From assembly GCF_003545875.1 (NCBI RefSeq), contig NZ_QHCS01000002.1:62001-126000 (forward strand): DNA of 64,000 nt. Reading direction: 5' to 3'. The notes beneath the pieces were generated by a model. That model searched no databases and was not told where the DNA came from. It worked only from the letters and a program-made list of their open reading frames with translations. Shown in pieces: positions 62,024 through 64,000 of this stretch (positions within the stretch are counted from its first letter, which is position 1; each line of letters opens with the position of its first letter). Both the position numbers and the translations under genes were made by a program. The DNA is from Leptospira stimsonii (GTDB taxonomy: Bacteria > Spirochaetota > Leptospiria > Leptospirales > Leptospiraceae).

Positions 62024-62509
62024 ATGGCCCCAGACAATCAAAGACCCGAAGAGGTCAAACGACTCGCATTCGAAATAAGATCGTACGAAGAACAATATCG
62101 AGAACCGATGATTTTACTCTGGGAGCGGTCGGTTCGTGCAACTCACGATTTTGTTTCCGGTGAAGATATAGAATATTTCAAATCATTGGTCAATAATATC
62201 GATTTTAACTCGTTCCAAGTGTACTGTTGTCTTCAAAAGAATCAGATAGTCGTCGGTTTTATCGGAGTAGATGAGCATAGAATCGAAATGTTTTTTTTGG
62301 AACCGGATTTTATCGGAAAGGGAATCGGCAAACTCTTGATCGAGTTCGCACTTTCTAAATTGGGTGTCACCGAAGTAGACGTGAACGAACAGAATGTGAA
62401 TGCGGTGAAATTCTATTCTAAATTCGGCTTTCGAACCTATGATAGAACTGAATTGGATCCGGAAGGAAAAAAGTATCCGATTCTGAAAATGAAACTTTTC
62501 CTTTTTTGA
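62024..62509 (+). CDS. GNAT-family N-acetyltransferase
   Basis: 161 residues. The acetyl-CoA pyrophosphate-binding turn is FIGKGIGKLLIEFAL (residues ~100-114), with the preceding strand I-E-M-F-F-L-E-P-D-F. The N-A-V-K-F-Y-S-K-F-G-F-R C-terminal motif is typical of the family. The overall layout resembles YjaB-type acetyltransferases. Substrate unknown. No gene in the same direction is close, so it is probably monocistronic. Confidence 0.88.
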   Translation: MAPDNQRPEEVKRLAFEIRSYEEQYREPMILLWERSVRATHDFVSGEDIEYFKSLVNNIDFNSFQVYCCLQKNQIVVGFIGVDEHRIEMFFLEPDFIGKGIGKLLIEFALSKLGVTEVDVNEQNVNAVKFYSKFGFRTYDRTELDPEGKKYPILKMKLFLF

Positions 62510-62643
62510 GGCTTTCCTTGAAAGCTCGGGAACGAGCGCGATTATTTTTGAACCACTGTAGTCAAAATAAAAATTCAGATCGAGAACGATTCATCGTTTT
62601 GTCTTTTCAAGAATTTCAATCCGAAATCGATTCCCGTAAGATT

Positions 62644-62970
62644 TTAAATCCGTAAACAATTTTCTTTCCAGAGCTCTTCCTGGCTGGAATCCATTCGTCC
62701 CGAACGGAAATATACTTTTGCTAATGCGAAATAAGCGTGGTCTAAAGAGGAAACATTGGGATGACGGAGAACTCCGGTCTCGTGCTTGTTTAGAAATTCT
62801 GAATGTTCTTCATGGGAAATTTTATCCACGGTTTCCTTCAGGCAGTAGGCGATAAAATCAAAAGCGTCCGAAGATTCGTCCGGGCTTTTCAAGGTAGAAA
62901 ATTCAATTTGATTATTCCCTTCGTGGCTTCTCCATTGCGTTTCGATAAAGGAGACGAAATCCGATTTCAT
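62644..62970 (-). CDS. Hypothetical protein coupled to a broken upstream gene
   Basis: 108 residues, mostly helical, acidic (SDFVSFIETQWRSHEG ... DAFDFIAYCLKETVDKIS ... LDHAYFALAKVYFRSGRMD). No family recognised. Its ATG overlaps the stop of the upstream broken gene (ATGA, 62967-62970), which argues that it was translated with that gene as a pair. Pairs of small acidic genes can be toxin immunity modules, but nothing in the sequence proves it. Confidence 0.6.
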   Translation of the reverse strand: MKSDFVSFIETQWRSHEGNNQIEFSTLKSPDESSDAFDFIAYCLKETVDKISHEEHSEFLNKHETGVLRHPNVSSLDHAYFALAKVYFRSGRMDSSQEELWKENCLRI

Positions 62971-63295
62971 ACTCGTCCAAGTCTGATTCGGAAAATAGGA
63001 AGTTCGTCGTGACTGGATTCCCAGGTTCCAGAGGGTCGCAAACGGGGAAGCCAGACGGGTATTTCGGGGTATTCGTCAATAGGCCTCGGAATCCTTGATT
63101 AATCCAACTGAGTTCGTGTAGTATTGACCGTTTTCTTCTTCTTTGAACGGTCCAATCTTTACGGAGCTAAAATGAATTTCCAGGACAGATGCTAGATCAA
63201 ACCAACCTTGGGAATGAGTTTCGATTCTTCTTCCTCCTCCGCTCAATTCCTCTAAGTGATTTGTGGAAGATTGAAAAGATTTTGATTTTTTTCAT
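62967..63295 (-). pseudogene. Small gene broken by two frameshifts
   Basis: From the ATG at 63295 (MKKIKIF) the frame would read on into LEELSGGGRRIETHSQGWFD and S-V-L-E-I-H-F-S-S-V-K-I-G-P-F only if one T of the TTTT run were dropped. It then needs a second one-base correction to continue with D-E-Y-P-E-I-P-V-W-L-P-R-L-R-P-S-G-T-W. The last frame stops with TGA overlapping the next gene. All three pieces look like coding sequence. The family is unknown; sequencing error at the homopolymer cannot be excluded for the first shift. Confidence 0.6.
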
Positions 63296-63657
63296 GGTGA
63301 TTGCTCCGATTAATCGATCGGGTTCCTCTGTTCGCCGAGTATCATGATTTTTATTTTTCTTAGATTGTAGTATAGATTCTTTTGGAAGAAATTTCTTTTT
63401 CTTTTATCTGAGGATATTTACAGATTCCCCGCGATAGCGATTGAAGCGGAAATTCATGCTGGTCGCAAGAGTGGGTCTGCTTTAAAAGAAAATGAATCCC
63501 TTTCGTACAATCTCGCGGCGTGAATTGGAGCGGAAAGCGCGGTCGCTCGCTTTTTTAATAGGAAATCCCCGAGCGGATCGCCCAAAATATATTTCGAATT
63601 TTGTATATTCTAAAATCTTAAATTGTGAGAACAGAATCCGAAGTGTCGTCGTAATTC
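63296..63657. other. Intergenic, no gene seen
   Basis: A frame from 63492 to 63797 starts here but runs into the dispersed repeat, has no ribosome binding site and shares its sequence with intergenic DNA at 41 kb. I do not call it. Confidence 0.45.
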
Positions 63658-63813
63658 CGACAAGCTCTTCCGTGAAACTCGCGCGCCCCGCCCTGATTTT
63701 GGGTGGAGGAGGCGGGTTCGCGGGAGAAAATCGAGCAACTTTTCTCTATCACAAAATCCTAATTCTGTCAAGAATCATTCCTGCCTTAGTTTTGTAGGAA
63801 CTCCTACAAAACT
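63658..63813 (-). repeat. Dispersed repeat copy B, inverted relative to the copy at 41 kb
   Basis: The right end is a perfect palindrome, AGTTTTGTAGGA-AC-TCCTACAAAACT with 12-base arms (63788-63813). Within it the reverse complement shows CCTCCACCCAAAAT...GGGGCGCGCGAG (plus 63679-63709) and an ATTTTGTGATA block (63739-63757), in the same order as at 41051-41237. The left end, GTCGTAATTCCGAC, is a weakened form of the GTCGGAACTCCGAC end of copy A. Confidence 0.8.
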
Positions 63814-63877
63814 GGCGAGACTGTCCTAAATCGTTTAAAAGAATTTTTGAGAGGAAACGGGGGAGGTTTTGAAAATC

Positions 63878-63923
63878 AAACTCGCTCTAAAGATTAAGAT
63901 CGCAATTCTTAGAACGAGTTTTT
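63878..63923 (-). terminator. Probable terminator of the gene at the window end
   Basis: AAACTCGCTCTAA and TTAGAACGAGTTT pair with one mismatch around an 18-base loop, just after the stop at 63931. On the minus strand GATTTTC follows. Confidence 0.6.
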
Positions 63924-63930
63924 CGAAATC

Positions 63931-64000
63931 TTAGAGGATTCCGGTTTTTCTTGCGATCGCGTAGAAGTTTACGCCGTATCCAAGTCCCAGAAAGTTTTTC
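63931..64000 (-). CDS. C-terminal end of an unidentified protein cut by the window edge
   Basis: The minus strand is open from the window edge to a TAA at 63931-63933 and ends NFLGLGYGVNFYAIARKTGI followed by a final L. The composition looks like a real protein tail, and a hairpin follows directly. Too short to identify. Confidence 0.55.
   Translation of the reverse strand, partial: KNFLGLGYGVNFYAIARKTGIL

Noticed and set aside
63492..63797. 101-codon frame with a glycine run
   Set aside because: It runs through the dispersed repeat, whose sequence also occurs at 41 kb, so the frame is a by-product of the repeat.

Overview
The window reads as chromosomal DNA of a spirochaete of the genus Leptospira, probably from the pathogenic group. 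This rests on spirochaete-type lipoproteins with loose lipoboxes, a DUF1564-type protein, AraC regulators with membrane N-termini, an alternative complex III respiratory cluster, intergenic repeats built on GTAGGA/TCCTAC palindromes, and a TTTG-N5-CAAA box of the kind described for Leptospira LexA1. The genus call is inference from families and style; no rRNA or tRNA gene was seen.

Layout. 1-7.3 kb: the end of a TIM-barrel-like enzyme gene, a membrane protein, a ~720 bp array of ~100-bp repeats, a lipoprotein, rlmN, a Cys-rich lipoprotein and an ArnT-like glycosyltransferase. 7.7-12.8 kb: a probable sulfur module, with an AraC regulator, a membrane nucleotide cyclase, a persulfide dioxygenase-rhodanese fusion, two YeeE/YedE half-transporters and a TauE/SafE exporter. 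Three copies of one 15-bp motif lie upstream of the regulator and between the divergent cyclase and dioxygenase. 13.3-18.5 kb: small accessory genes (DUF1801, cupin, MepB-like, CHRD-like) and an exonuclease-endonuclease-phosphatase gene next to a decayed copy of itself. 18.8-26.7 kb: alternative complex III (actA-F) plus an SH3-like lipoprotein, closed by a terminator. 27.1-34.4 kb: two paralogous TonB-dependent receptors flanking a broken FG-GAP lipoprotein gene. 34.5-43.8 kb: lipoproteins, an AraC regulator, a secreted zinc phospholipase/S1-P1-fold protein, a flavin monooxygenase and a DUF1564 protein.

43.9-47.9 kb is the most interesting part. A lone Pycsar-type (PycTM/DUF5706) membrane protein faces a compact three-gene minus-strand operon. 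The operon encodes a RecA/Rad51-like protein without a Walker A motif, an 89-residue helical protein, and a family B DNA polymerase with a degraded exonuclease domain and altered motifs B and C. The promoter carries a LexA-type box over its -35 element and appears to give a leaderless transcript. I read it as a possible SOS-controlled mutasome, analogous to ImuA-ImuB-DnaE2 but built on a B-family polymerase.

48.7-61.1 kb is housekeeping: glyA and a lipoate-protein ligase gene, a rhomboid protease, a metallo-beta-lactamase-fold hydrolase overlapping a class A penicillin-binding protein, and the 2-oxoglutarate dehydrogenase operon odhB-lpd-odhA. The last 3 kb hold a lipoprotein related to the one at 37 kb, a GNAT acetyltransferase, a frameshifted gene coupled to a small ORF, and an inverted copy of a dispersed repeat also found at 41 kb.
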